Shown: positions 8,784-17,841, numbered from the stretch's first letter. The stretch: DNA of 64,000 nucleotides from Ureibacillus xyleni (GCF_900217795.1 NZ_OBMQ01000016.1:44764-108763), one strand, 5' to 3'. Translations and numbers: made by a program. Notes: generated by a model not told the origin, from the letters alone.

Positions 8784-9761
8784 ATGTTGAACATTGATAA
8801 CAACGCAAAAAGGCTTTTGGCGATAAAGGATATTCTCTATACATACACAGATGAAGAGCATGCACTAAGTATTTCGAACATATTAGAAAAACTGAAAATG
8901 CATTATGGGGATGCACAATTTAGTAAAAATACGATAAAAAGTGCAATAAAGGATTTACAGGAGTACGGGTTTCATATAGAAGAAGAAACACGGGAAAATA
9001 AAACGGTATATTACAGCCATCAATATCGGAATTTTGAAATTTATGAATTGAGAATGTTAATTGACGCAGTGGCTTCAGCTAAGTTTCTGACGTCTAAAGA
9101 ATCTGAACAACTTATTAAAAAGATTAAGCAGCTAACAAGTGAACATCTTTCCAAAAAGTTAAAAAGTCATATCCATATTGACCCTTCATTAAAGGTGGGA
9201 AACCGTGAAGTTCGCTATCATATAGATAACATCCATCAAGCTATTATTGATAAAAAGATCGTTTCGTTTCAATATGGTAAATACAATGTTAAAAAGGAGT
9301 TTATCCTACGCCACGATGGAAAAAGATACATAGTCATTCCTTTAGAATTAGTGTGGATTAATGATTTTTATTATTTAGTGGCAAAACAGGATGATAAAAT
9401 TAAACATTTTAGAGTAGATCGGATGAAAAAAATTAGTGTACTGGAAGAGTCCTTTCAAAATGAAGAATTTGAGCTTCGTGATCATTTAAGACAATCTTTC
9501 AATATGTATCCTGGTAAACCTGAATATGTAGAAATCACTTTTAATCAATCACTACTAAATGCAATTTTAGATCATTTTGGAACAGACGTTTATATAAAAA
9601 AATACGATGACAATACGTTTACCATCAAAATAGAAGCATCCATCAATGAAGGTTTTATTCGGTGGCTACTAACATGGGGGAGTGATGCGAAAGTAGTTGC
9701 CCCTCAACACCTTATTGAAAAAATGAAAGATGAGATAACGAAAATGAATAACCTTTATTAA
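8784..9761 (+). CDS. WYL-domain transcriptional regulator
   Basis: 325 aa. Residues about 8-75 form a winged helix-turn-helix (ISNILEKLKMHY, then KNTIKSAIKDLQEYGF), and about 145-215 form the WYL domain: VSFQYGKYNVKKEFILRHDGKRYIVIP, ELVWINDFYYLVAKQ and FRVDRMKKISV are its usual strands. A WCX-like extension follows. WYL regulators bind nucleic acid or nucleotide ligands and often control DNA-damage or defence genes. No target can be assigned here; the two downstream genes are the nearest candidates. ATG at 8784 follows AAAAAGGTGATGA. Confidence 0.85.
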   Translation: MLNIDNNAKRLLAIKDILYTYTDEEHALSISNILEKLKMHYGDAQFSKNTIKSAIKDLQEYGFHIEEETRENKTVYYSHQYRNFEIYELRMLIDAVASAKFLTSKESEQLIKKIKQLTSEHLSKKLKSHIHIDPSLKVGNREVRYHIDNIHQAIIDKKIVSFQYGKYNVKKEFILRHDGKRYIVIPLELVWINDFYYLVAKQDDKIKHFRVDRMKKISVLEESFQNEEFELRDHLRQSFNMYPGKPEYVEITFNQSLLNAILDHFGTDVYIKKYDDNTFTIKIEASINEGFIRWLLTWGSDAKVVAPQHLIEKMKDEITKMNNLY

Positions 9762-9764
9762 CAA

Positions 9765-9794
9765 GGCATCCACTTATGGGATGCTTTTTTCGTT
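9765..9794 (+). terminator. Intrinsic terminator after WYL regulator
   Basis: GGCATCC/GGGATGC stem followed by TTTTTT. Confidence 0.7.
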
Positions 9795-9848
9795 GTCAAA
9801 AATTTGAACACCTCTTATGGTTTACTAAAGTTACGAGGGGGAGTTAAT

Positions 9849-10196
9849 TTGAAAAATCATTGGGAAGAAATTCTTGTTGTTGGTGGCGAGGGTGGAAGTA
9901 TTAAATTGTATGGTTCAAAAACGGCTATAGGGGATTGGATTTATTCAACGGAAAAAAATGAAAGTGCTTTAATTGATTTCTTTGACGATGAAGATTTAAA
10001 ATCCGTTGCTGTACAAAAATCTAAAGTGGTAAGTAATTGGGAAGAGGCAATTTATTTACTCGGCCCTTATTGGATGAATTTATATCCCATACATGTGCAT
10101 CCAGCATTTAAATTAAAAGTGTGGGAAGAAGTTAATAAACAAGAAGAAGTACGTTCTCTTTCACGTTGGAAGAGACTTTGCGTAAGAGGAGAGTGA
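9849..10196 (+). CDS. Hypothetical protein, 115-116 aa
   Basis: Not recognised with confidence. The chosen start is TTG 9849 because GAGGGGGAG at 9835-9843 sits directly upstream; an upstream ATG at 9804 lacks a ribosome site. The protein is soluble, has a Gly-rich EILVVGGEGGSIKLYG start, an acidic LIDFFDDEDL centre, and a Trp-rich end (WMNLYPIHVHPAFKLKVWEEV). The following DUF1643 gene starts 5 nt after its stop, so the pair is probably one transcript. Confidence 0.65.
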   Translation: MKNHWEEILVVGGEGGSIKLYGSKTAIGDWIYSTEKNESALIDFFDDEDLKSVAVQKSKVVSNWEEAIYLLGPYWMNLYPIHVHPAFKLKVWEEVNKQEEVRSLSRWKRLCVRGE

Positions 10197-10201
10197 ACTG
10201 G

Positions 10202-10816
10202 ATGATTCAACAATTAGCAAATACGCATAAGCTCCTTATAGAAACGGGAACTTTTAACGGAGTCGATGGAACGGCAATATTTGATCAAAACAAAACACGG
10301 CGTTATTTTTTAGAAAAACGATGGTCAGAAGGGGAGAACATTTTTACTGCCGTGATGATGAACCCGAGCAATGCAGCGCACGATTCGTCTGATGATACCG
10401 TTGATCAAATAATAGAGGTTGCGAAAAGTCATCATTGCCACGCACTTCGGGTTGTGAACGTTTCAAGCATAATCGGTGGGACAAGTAGCAAATTAACGGC
10501 TGCACATTTTGCCTATGAATCGCTCAATTGGTCGTTTGTTTCAAATGCAATGGCAAGTGGGCAAATCGTGTTCCTAGGTTGGGGAATGAAGGGGCAAAAA
10601 GGGTTAAATCAACAAAATCACATATCAAATGCCTTTAAGAAAGTAAAAAACAAATTATACTCCTATGATGTGATGAGATCTACTGACAGAAACTATGCAA
10701 ATCGACCAATCTACTATGTACCACATCCGAGACCACAGCTTGATAAAGAGAGATATTTGAATGAACCTATAAGAAAAATCGATGACATTGGGTTTTTGCA
10801 ATTATTTAATGAATAA
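10202..10816 (+). CDS. DUF1643 domain protein
   Basis: 204 aa from ATG 10202, which has AGAGGAGA 9 nt upstream inside the end of the previous gene. The DUF1643 hallmark MMNPSNAAHDSSDDTVDQII is near residue 50, followed by LRVVNVSSI, FLGWGMKG and a C-terminal YYVPHPRPQ. Function unknown; many DUF1643 genes are carried by phages and mobile elements, though this one lies in an ordinary-looking region. It ends in a terminator shared with the convergent aminotransferase gene. Confidence 0.85.
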   Translation: MIQQLANTHKLLIETGTFNGVDGTAIFDQNKTRRYFLEKRWSEGENIFTAVMMNPSNAAHDSSDDTVDQIIEVAKSHHCHALRVVNVSSIIGGTSSKLTAAHFAYESLNWSFVSNAMASGQIVFLGWGMKGQKGLNQQNHISNAFKKVKNKLYSYDVMRSTDRNYANRPIYYVPHPRPQLDKERYLNEPIRKIDDIGFLQLFNE

Positions 10817-10820
10817 ACGA

Positions 10821-10862
10821 AAAAACTGGTAGGGAAAATACTTCCTCCACCAGTTTTCGTTC
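10821..10862. terminator. Bidirectional terminator
   Basis: AAAACTGGT/ACCAGTTTT stem with inner GGGA-type pairing between the convergent DUF1643 and aminotransferase genes. Confidence 0.75.
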
Positions 10863-12026
10863 TTATATTGATAATGTTTTTAATCGTTCAAGTGCTTTTT
10901 CCAACACTTCCACGGATTGTACAAGTGCTAAACGAACATATCCTTCACCATCACTACCGAAAGTCGTACCAGGAACCGTCATTACACCAGTTTGTTCAAT
11001 CATTTTAAAAGCAAATGAAACACAATCTAATGGATAAGGATATTTTGCCCAAACAAACATACCGCCGTTTGATGGAGCTACTTCCCAGCCTAATTGCTTC
11101 AACCCATTCATTAGTGTTTTATGACGCTCTGCAAAAGTAGAACGTAATGGGGCAGTAATTTCTTCAGCGTGGTCTAGTGCTAAGGCAGCTGTAGATTGAA
11201 TTGGGTCAAATATACCAAAATCTAAATTTGATTTTAATTGTTTCATAATGTTAATCATTTCTGCATTCCCAACAATATACGCAACACGTGCGCCGGCTAA
11301 ACTAAAACTTTTCGAAAGGGAATTAATCTCTATTCCAACTTCTTTTGCTCCAGGTGTTGCAAGGAAGCTAATTGGACCATCTCCTGTAAAGTAAAATTCA
11401 GAATAAGCAGCATCGTGTACCACAAGAATATTATATTTCTTTGCAAATGCAATCACTTCCGTAAAGTATTCAATAGAAGGCTCCATTGGGACAGGATTTC
11501 CCGGCATATTCAAAATAAGTAATTTTGCCTTTTCAGCTACTTCCTCTGGGATTGCTGTTAGGTCAGGAAGATAGCCATTTTCAACATCTAATGGAATATA
11601 AAAGCTTTTGGCACCTGCAAGTTTAATCCCCGCATCATAAGCAACATAACCAGGGTTCGTTGTTAAGACAATATCCTCTGGGTCGCAAAATGCTGTTGGT
11701 AAGTGAACTAAACCTTCTTGAGAACCGATTGTTTGTAGAACTTCAGTTAAAGGATCTAATTCTACTTGGTTACAACGTTTGTAATATCGACATACCGCTT
11801 CATTAAATTCTTTATTCCCCGTTAACGTATACCCATATGAAGTTTCAAGTTTACTTTTCTCTGATAGATGATTTCGTAGCATTTCGTGAGGAGGTAAGTC
11901 TGGGCTACCTAGGCTTAAATCAATAAGCTCCATTCCTTTTGATTCTTGCTGTTTAGCAAATGCTTTTAATTGGCCAAACATAGCTGGCTCAAATAGTGAC
12001 ATTTTCTTAGATGGGACAATCTTCAA
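10863..12026 (-). CDS. Class I/II PLP-dependent aminotransferase
   Basis: 387 aa, fold-type I. Visible hallmarks: LSLGSPDLPPHE near the N-terminus, YGYTLTGNKEFNEAV, the NMPGNPVP loop, VVHDAAYSEF (Asp and Tyr contacting the cofactor), and NSLSKSFSLAGARVAY with the PLP-binding Lys. It resembles enzymes annotated as LL-diaminopimelate aminotransferase-like or aspartate/alanine aminotransferases; the substrate is not decided by sequence alone. TTG at 12026 is chosen because AAGGAG lies 9-10 nt upstream; a 23-codon longer frame has no ribosome site. The gene is alone, divergent from the P-loop gene. Confidence 0.88.
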   Translation of the reverse strand: MKIVPSKKMSLFEPAMFGQLKAFAKQQESKGMELIDLSLGSPDLPPHEMLRNHLSEKSKLETSYGYTLTGNKEFNEAVCRYYKRCNQVELDPLTEVLQTIGSQEGLVHLPTAFCDPEDIVLTTNPGYVAYDAGIKLAGAKSFYIPLDVENGYLPDLTAIPEEVAEKAKLLILNMPGNPVPMEPSIEYFTEVIAFAKKYNILVVHDAAYSEFYFTGDGPISFLATPGAKEVGIEINSLSKSFSLAGARVAYIVGNAEMINIMKQLKSNLDFGIFDPIQSTAALALDHAEEITAPLRSTFAERHKTLMNGLKQLGWEVAPSNGGMFVWAKYPYPLDCVSFAFKMIEQTGVMTVPGTTFGSDGEGYVRLALVQSVEVLEKALERLKTLSI

Positions 12027-12206
12027 GGTGAAACACTCCTTATATACTTTCAAATATAAATCACATTTTAACATACTAGTTTCAAATATTCGCATTCTTT
12101 CTGAAATATAGAAAAAATAGAATAGTAACCGTGAATTATTTTACAAATATAGAAAAACGTGAATTTTTCGATTACACTGAAGAAAACGTATGTTGGAGTG
12201 GAAAGA

Positions 12207-13010
12207 ATGATTGTACATTCATTAAGTGGACCTAGTGGAACAGGAAAGAGCACAAGTGCAATTCAATTTGCGCATGAACATGCCATTGAAGCAATAATAG
12301 ATGATGGACTATTCATCGTGAACGGAGAAAAAAAAGCAGGGACTTCTGCCAAGTTTGAAAAAAATACAATTACAGCGGTTCGTCGTGCGATTTTTCAAGA
12401 TGAAGCACATCGAAAAGAAGTGGCAGAGTCGATTGCACAAAATCATATTCAATCTCTTTTAATTATTGGCACTTCCGATAAAATGACAAAACAAATTGCC
12501 AATCGATTGAATTTAGGGAAGATCGATTATTTTCATTATATAGAAGATGTTCGTTCTGCGCGGGAAATTCAAATGGCGAAGTTTGTAAGAGGCACGCAAG
12601 GAAAACACGTTATGCCAATTCCGTATAAACAGGTCGAACAAAATTTCTTTAAACGGTTTATTCAACGAGGCTTTGAAATTATTTCAAAAAATCGCGTGAA
12701 ATTAGGGGAGACGACCATTGTGCAGCCGGATTTTCATCAAGAAACAATCGAAATTTCAAAAAATGTTTATATTCAATTATTAAAATATACGGTAGAACAA
12801 GTTGAATTCATTATAAAAATAGAATCAATACATTTCACGATGAAGCAATATCAGCCAAATGTAGAATTAACGGTATATATCCAAGCACCTGTAAATTATG
12901 ATGTTATGGACAAAATGCGCGGCGTTCAAAAGCTCCTGAGCCAGCAATTTCTCAAACATTTCGAATTCGAACCAGCAACGATTCGCATTTTTATAAAAGG
13001 GATTCAATAA
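12207..13010 (+). CDS. P-loop NTPase of unknown function with C-terminal Asp23-like region
   Basis: 267 aa starting at ATG 12207, behind GGAGTGG. The Walker A GPSGTGKS occupies residues 8-15 at the very N-terminus, as in small kinases. A possible Walker B/acceptor region is AIIDDGLFIV. The middle carries a conserved-looking FVRGTQGKHVMPIPYKQVEQ. The last 70 residues (VEFIIKIESIHFTMK to IRIFIKGIQ) have the alternating strand pattern of Asp23/Gls24 proteins, which is a weak match. The substrate is unknown. Homologues probably exist in related bacilli as 'ATP-binding protein'. Confidence 0.7.
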   Translation: MIVHSLSGPSGTGKSTSAIQFAHEHAIEAIIDDGLFIVNGEKKAGTSAKFEKNTITAVRRAIFQDEAHRKEVAESIAQNHIQSLLIIGTSDKMTKQIANRLNLGKIDYFHYIEDVRSAREIQMAKFVRGTQGKHVMPIPYKQVEQNFFKRFIQRGFEIISKNRVKLGETTIVQPDFHQETIEISKNVYIQLLKYTVEQVEFIIKIESIHFTMKQYQPNVELTVYIQAPVNYDVMDKMRGVQKLLSQQFLKHFEFEPATIRIFIKGIQ

Positions 13011-13016
13011 AATAGA

Positions 13017-13052
13017 AAACTGCCTTTCCACTTTAGGGGAGGCAGTTTTTAA
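13017..13052. terminator. Bidirectional terminator
   Basis: AAAACTGCC/GGCAGTTTT stem between convergent genes, with flanking A and T runs. Confidence 0.8.
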
Positions 13053-13061
13053 ATTTACGTA

Positions 13062-14426
13062 TTATTTCTTGTTCCCGATAGCAACAACTTTTTTCCCGAC
13101 GGATACATACAACATTCCCGATTCTCCAATTGTGATGTCTCCAATTCGGTCTTTTAAATTCATTTTCCAATTCTGTTTTCCGTATGGGTCATAAGAATAG
13201 AGAAGTCCATCCTCTGTTCCAACAAAAACGGTTCCATTTTGACCAACCACAATGGTATTTACCCATGAACCTGTTTCACGAACCCAATTTTGTTTATTAT
13301 TCAAACTTACTAAATCGTCCATATGATAATAATGATAGTCTAGTACCCAATCAAGAACATCCGCTTCTTCGTCATAAGTTTGGCGCATTTTTTCATTAAT
13401 AGGTGCATTAGTAAGATCCGTTAAACGAATAGAGTATAATCGTCCATTTTCATCGCCTGTATAGATCTGTTGATTACGAGTAAGAGCTGCAGTAGTCGAA
13501 ACGCGTGCCCCGTAAGTATAAGTAGTACCATCAGACTTATTATCAGTTCGGTCTAATCGTATCTCCCATTTTGCTGTGCCATCTGGGTTCATAGCGACAA
13601 AACCACCTGTATATGAGCCGAAATATAAGGTTTCATCAGGGCCCACAACAGGAGAAGAAAATTCGGTCATCAGCTCGCCCATATAGTCCTTTATAAATTC
13701 ACGATGCTTAAAATAATTGTTTTGTGCAAACAGATAGCCGCTTTTCGTGATAGCTGGAGCTGTTTGAAAACCATACATCTTGTTTTTATGGCTCCAAATG
13801 ATTTTTCCTTTCGAATTGACAGCATATAGTCCACCATCTAAAGTATAATAATTTCCTGTACCAATATAAATGTTCCCATCTTTATCTAAAATAGGAGTCC
13901 CATTCACTATTTCTGAAAAAGTAACTTTCCACTTAAGCTTACCGTTCGGATTAAATGCTAATAAACCACCTAAACATTGATTGAGTTTACAAACTTTATT
14001 ATCTTTACTAGCGAATTGTGTACTAGCCCCGATATAAATTGTTCCATCTTTTCCGATGACAGGAGTAGATCGAGCTTCAACTCCTTGTCCAAGAGAATAT
14101 TGCCATTTCACTTTCCCTTTTGAAGAAATAGCATAGATTCCGTCAAGAAAACCGGAATAAATCGTTCCATCTTTGCCAATGACTAGCCCTGTTGTAATCC
14201 AATTTTTGGTACTAAACTGCCATTTGATTTCTGGTTTCGTTGGGCCATTAAAACGAGAATGCTTTGACCAGTTCTCGGAAGTTGGCTGGATCGCATTTAA
14301 GTCATATGCACCTTTCTCATAACCATCTCCTTGGTTAAATGGAGTTGCTGCATGTGACATTTGTGTGGTGAAGATTGTACCGAATACAGCTAACAATAAG
14401 ATGACTAAAGTTTTAATATTCTTCAA
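13062..14426 (-). CDS. Secreted PQQ-like beta-propeller protein
   Basis: 454 aa. A signal peptide (basic start, hydrophobic core, cleavage after SHA near residue 26) directs export. The mature part holds about seven short repeats of the type hhhGKDGTIYhG-hhAhsskGKhKWphp, typical of PQQ-like/YncE beta-propellers. A CKLNQC pair near residue 150 could form a disulfide. No enzyme active site is apparent. Such proteins act as surface scaffolds or binding proteins. ATG follows GAAGGGGAA on the coding strand. It is flanked by terminators and appears monocistronic. Confidence 0.85.
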   Translation of the reverse strand: MKNIKTLVILLLAVFGTIFTTQMSHAATPFNQGDGYEKGAYDLNAIQPTSENWSKHSRFNGPTKPEIKWQFSTKNWITTGLVIGKDGTIYSGFLDGIYAISSKGKVKWQYSLGQGVEARSTPVIGKDGTIYIGASTQFASKDNKVCKLNQCLGGLLAFNPNGKLKWKVTFSEIVNGTPILDKDGNIYIGTGNYYTLDGGLYAVNSKGKIIWSHKNKMYGFQTAPAITKSGYLFAQNNYFKHREFIKDYMGELMTEFSSPVVGPDETLYFGSYTGGFVAMNPDGTAKWEIRLDRTDNKSDGTTYTYGARVSTTAALTRNQQIYTGDENGRLYSIRLTDLTNAPINEKMRQTYDEEADVLDWVLDYHYYHMDDLVSLNNKQNWVRETGSWVNTIVVGQNGTVFVGTEDGLLYSYDPYGKQNWKMNLKDRIGDITIGESGMLYVSVGKKVVAIGNKK

Positions 14427-14511
14427 AAATTCCCCTTCTTTCTATTTAAATATAAATATAAAGTACCATATATTCTATCTATTGGGATATAGTGGGGGAG
14501 TAAGAAAAATA

Positions 14512-14553
14512 AAAAAGGTGACTACAAATTTCTATTTGCGTCACCTTTACGAT
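14512..14553 (-). terminator. Terminator for the enoyl-CoA hydratase-like gene
   Basis: On the minus strand AAAGGTGACGCAAAT pairs imperfectly with ATTTGTAGTCACCTTT and a T-rich tract follows. Confidence 0.7.
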
Positions 14554-14554
14554 T

Positions 14555-15346
14555 TTATTTTCTACTAAATTGTGGTTGTCTCTTTTCAACAAATGCGCGG
14601 ACACCTTCAGGAAAGTCATTCGGATCAACAAATGGTGTGGAAGATTGCCATAAAACCGGTGCTGAATCTAAACACTCTTTTACAGAACGCTTTACAGCAA
14701 GTAATGAAGCAGGGGACATCCCAGCAACTAATTTTCCCATACGAATGGCAAATTTATTTAAATCTTTCTCCGCAACTAAATAATTTAGCATACCTGCTTT
14801 AAATGCTTCTTCCGCTTTATATAAACGACCTGTAAAAACAAAGTCCTTTGTTGCAGAAGGACCTACTAAGTCAACAAGGCGTTTTGCAAATTTATTATTT
14901 AATGTGATGCCGAGTTTTCCAACAGGTATTCCCATGCGAGCTTTATCAGAACCAATTCGGATATCACAAGCTAAGGCTAACTCAAGACCCGCACCCATTG
15001 CTGGACCATTAATCACCCCAATAACAGGTAGTGGCAAGTTTTCGATAGTTGAAATTGTTTTTTCCATATGAACAAATGCTTCTTCTGCTTTTTCTAATGA
15101 AACAGAATTAAACTCTTTTATATCAGAGCCGGCCGTGAAATTTTCCCCAGACCCACGTAACAATAACACTTTATTTTTTGGATTATCAAGAGTTTGTAAA
15201 GCAATTTTAGCTAATTGATCCCACATATTTGCCGTTAATGCGTTTTTTGCTTGTGGTCGATGAATTGTTATTATTGCTAAGCCAGCAGTTTCTTGATAAA
15301 TAATTTTTGCATCTTCTTCTTCTAGGCGAGTAGTACGAACTTGCAT
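14555..15346 (-). CDS. Enoyl-CoA hydratase/isomerase family protein
   Basis: 263 aa crotonase-fold enzyme. Oxyanion-hole segments are ENFTAGSDIKEF and NGPAMGAGLELALACDI; the Glu in LELA corresponds to the first catalytic Glu of crotonase. The position of the second catalytic Glu (usually GQPE) reads GIPV, so classical hydration is uncertain and an isomerase, hydrolase or decarboxylase role is possible. ATG 15346 is chosen for its AAGGGGG ribosome site; a longer frame to 15424 has none. A 10-bp palindrome TGAATATTCA lies upstream at about 15413. No other fatty-acid genes adjoin. Confidence 0.85.
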   Translation of the reverse strand: MQVRTTRLEEEDAKIIYQETAGLAIITIHRPQAKNALTANMWDQLAKIALQTLDNPKNKVLLLRGSGENFTAGSDIKEFNSVSLEKAEEAFVHMEKTISTIENLPLPVIGVINGPAMGAGLELALACDIRIGSDKARMGIPVGKLGITLNNKFAKRLVDLVGPSATKDFVFTGRLYKAEEAFKAGMLNYLVAEKDLNKFAIRMGKLVAGMSPASLLAVKRSVKECLDSAPVLWQSSTPFVDPNDFPEGVRAFVEKRQPQFSRK

Positions 15347-15476
15347 GCAAAACATCCCCCTTAGTTTGTTTCCCACAGTATATACTACAATAATTTTTAC
15401 TCCTACTATTTTGTGAATATTCAAGAAAATTATGACAAAGGTTAGACAAATTGGACAACTTTTATAAAACCAACAT

Positions 15477-15578
15477 ATTATCCGACACTTAAATTTATTG
15501 GGAATAAAATAAAGTCTGGCAATTAACTAAAAATTAGGGAGGTAAATTTTTGCACATTATCCGACACTTTTATATAAT
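15477..15578 (+). promoter_or_regulatory. Sigma-A promoter with a 14-bp direct repeat as candidate operator
   Basis: TTGCAC (15550-15555), a 17-nt spacer and TATAAT (15573-15578) form a good housekeeping promoter for the recombinase-like gene. The spacer begins with ATTATCCGACACTT (15556-15569), and the same 14 bases occur at 15477-15490. Two identical copies 79 bp apart, one filling the promoter spacer, suggest binding sites for a repressor. The binder is unknown. Confidence 0.6.
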
Positions 15579-15654
15579 GGAATTAATTACTAACACGAAC
15601 AACAACAACGAGAAAACAAGAAAATTCACGCCATTCTAATAAGGAAGTGAGGAA

Positions 15655-16509
15655 TTGACCTTGATCAATTTTTACCAAGCTTATCTTGAATCACTAAACA
15701 AATCACCACATACAATCAAACAGTATTGTATTGATAGTGAGCAATTTTTAAAATTCTTGGAAGAAAATAAAGTATCGTTGGATTCGGACATAACAAAGGT
15801 AGTCAAAAATTATATCACTTATTTACTTGATAAATATGACTCAATCACATCGGTCAATCGCAAAATCTCTTCATTAAAAAACTTCCTAAATTTTTTGCAC
15901 ATGCGTAATCTGATACAACTTGTACCAGTTGATGAGCTTAAACCACTGAGGGATCATGAAAAGAAAATTAACATGCTACCATCGAATGAGTTGAAAAAAG
16001 TATTGCGCGTATGGTTTGATGTTTACTCAGGCACTGAAGATGAGGAATTCAAATGGATTGCATTAAGGAATTTTTGTATTGTAAGGTTAATGGCAGAACT
16101 TAGTTTAAAGCCAGCAGAAGTTGTGAAAATGAAATGGACGCATATCCAAAACAATACCATCTCCATACGAACACGGAAGAGAGCTAGAAAATTGGATGTT
16201 TCAAGGAGTATGTTAAATTGGTTAGCAATTTTTAAGAAAGAAAAAGAAAACTTATTCCCCGAAAGTATTAGTGTAGACTATATTTGGTTAGGCGTTGGAA
16301 ATAGAAGAAATCACCCGATCACTGAAAAAACAATTGAACGGATTTTTCATTTCATTTCAAAACAACTAGAATTGAAAGTGACCGCGATGACGATACGTTA
16401 TTCAACTATTCGCGAAGAAGTTTTAAAAACAACTGATTCAGAAGTTTACAAACAGTTTGGATACGCAAGAAATAGTGTATTACAGGAACGATTAAGAAGA
16501 TTTTCGTAA
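15655..16509 (+). CDS. Tyrosine-recombinase-like protein lacking catalytic residues
   Basis: 284 aa. The N-terminal 90 residues match the SAM-like core-binding domain of XerC/XerD-type integrases (YLESLNKSPHTIKQY, then NRKISSLKNFLNFLHMRN). The C-terminal domain follows the integrase fold, but the first Arg is Lys152 (SLKPAEVV replacing the usual GLRxSEL), the HxxR His is Met245 (MTIRYS), LGH is FGY (268-270), and no Tyr lies at the nucleophile position. It is therefore unlikely to cut DNA and may be a DNA-binding regulator. The TTG at 15655 follows AAGGAAGTGAGG; TTG 15661 is an alternative. The patatin gene follows after 20 nt, suggesting cotranscription. Confidence 0.78.
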   Translation: MTLINFYQAYLESLNKSPHTIKQYCIDSEQFLKFLEENKVSLDSDITKVVKNYITYLLDKYDSITSVNRKISSLKNFLNFLHMRNLIQLVPVDELKPLRDHEKKINMLPSNELKKVLRVWFDVYSGTEDEEFKWIALRNFCIVRLMAELSLKPAEVVKMKWTHIQNNTISIRTRKRARKLDVSRSMLNWLAIFKKEKENLFPESISVDYIWLGVGNRRNHPITEKTIERIFHFISKQLELKVTAMTIRYSTIREEVLKTTDSEVYKQFGYARNSVLQERLRRFS

Positions 16510-16529
16510 AAAATTTAACAGGGGAGATT

Positions 16530-17390
16530 ATGAGTAACTTGAGTCCAAATAATTGTAGTTTAATATTAGAAGGCGGCACTTTCCGTACAATTTATACAGC
16601 CGGAATTTTAGATTCTTTTTTAGACCATAAGCTAATGATGCCTTATATAGTCGGGATTTCTGCTGGCGCGATTAATGCTTGTTCTTATGTTTCGAGACAA
16701 AAAGAACGTACATTTCGCGTGCTAGCGGATTATCGCCATGATAAACGTTATATGGGGTTTCGTAATTTCCTGAAAGAAAAAAGTTTATTTGGCTTAGACT
16801 TTGCCTATGATGTCGTACCTAACCAACTCGATTTGTTTGATTGGGATACGTATAAAAAACATGATGGCACCGTGTTATTTGGTGTGACAAACGCATTAAC
16901 CGGCAACATTGAATATATGAATGCATTGGAAATGGATAAAAAATGTACGATGTTAAGAGCAACATGTGCAATCCCAATGCTATTTCCAGAAATAAAAATT
17001 AATGAAACTCCTTACTTCGATGGGGGACTAGCTGATCCCATTCCAATTCGAAAAGCGTTGGAGGATGGCTATGATAAGCATGTCATTATTTTAACGAGAC
17101 CTCAAGGATATCGAAAGCAAATGGACCGCCAAAGTAAATGGGTGATGCGTCTATTACGTAAAAAATACCCGAAACTTGTTGAACAGATGGCCGTTAGAGT
17201 GGATAAGTACAATCAAACGGTAGAATTTTGTGAGAAGTTAGAGCAAGAGGGGAAAGCCATAATTTTCAGACCTGAATTCGCATTAAACAGTATGGAAAAA
17301 AATGTGTTAAACATGCGTCAAGGATATGAAATGGGCTATAAACTCGGCAACGAACGACTTTCCCAATTACAACAGTTTTTTAACAAATAA
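16530..17390 (+). CDS. Patatin-like phospholipase (YjjU type)
   Basis: 286 aa. The oxyanion Gly motif LEGGTFRTIYTAG (residues 13-25), the nucleophile elbow GISAG with Ser44, and the DGG motif with Asp164 make a complete Ser-Asp dyad. The length and the C-terminal segment match the bacterial YjjU/RssA-like patatin group. It probably hydrolyses acyl esters of membrane lipids in the cytoplasm; the substrate is unknown. It has no signal peptide. It lies between the recombinase-like gene and yqeY, apparently in one operon. Confidence 0.9.
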   Translation: MSNLSPNNCSLILEGGTFRTIYTAGILDSFLDHKLMMPYIVGISAGAINACSYVSRQKERTFRVLADYRHDKRYMGFRNFLKEKSLFGLDFAYDVVPNQLDLFDWDTYKKHDGTVLFGVTNALTGNIEYMNALEMDKKCTMLRATCAIPMLFPEIKINETPYFDGGLADPIPIRKALEDGYDKHVIILTRPQGYRKQMDRQSKWVMRLLRKKYPKLVEQMAVRVDKYNQTVEFCEKLEQEGKAIIFRPEFALNSMEKNVLNMRQGYEMGYKLGNERLSQLQQFFNK

Positions 17391-17409
17391 CATACAGAAG
17401 GAGCAGCGA

Positions 17410-17841
17410 ATGATGCTAAAAGAAACAGTTTTTGAACAATTAAAGAAAGCAATGAAAGAAAAGGATGCACTAGCGAAAGGAGTGCTTACTTTATTAAAAT
17501 CAGCTTTAGATAAAGAAGAGAAAGAAAAGGGAGCACAACTAACTTCAGAAGAGGAAATTGCGATCGTAAACCGTGAAATCAAACAAACAAACCAAGCATT
17601 AGACGGTGCAAAACAAGCAAATCGTGAAGACCTAATTGAAAAAGAAGAAAGCAAACTGACAATTTTAAAAAGTTTCCTTCCAAAACAATTAACAGAAGAA
17701 GAGATAGTTTCGGTTTTAACAGAAGCTGGTGTAGCAAAAGGCATGAACATGGGAGAAGCCATGAAAATAGCAAAACCACTATTAACGGGTAAGGCAGATG
17801 GTGCTACAATCTCCAAAGTAGTGAAGTCTTTAATTTCATAA
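17410..17841 (+). CDS. GatB/YqeY domain-containing protein
   Basis: 143 aa. It matches the stand-alone YqeY family: VLTLLKSALDKEEKEKG, EEIAIVNREIKQTNQAL, KLTILKSFLPKQLTEEEI and the helical tail ending GKADGATISKVVKSLI. The fold is related to the tRNA-binding tail of the GatB amidotransferase subunit, so an RNA- or tRNA-linked role is assumed for the family but not shown. The ATG pair at 17410/17413 follows GAAGGAG. It is the last gene of the unit and is followed by a terminator. Confidence 0.92.
   Translation: MMLKETVFEQLKKAMKEKDALAKGVLTLLKSALDKEEKEKGAQLTSEEEIAIVNREIKQTNQALDGAKQANREDLIEKEESKLTILKSFLPKQLTEEEIVSVLTEAGVAKGMNMGEAMKIAKPLLTGKADGATISKVVKSLIS

Noticed and set aside
15413..15422. FadR-type operator upstream of the enoyl-CoA hydratase-like gene
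   Set aside because: Only the 10-bp TGAATATTCA palindrome is present; the longer FadR consensus is not matched.
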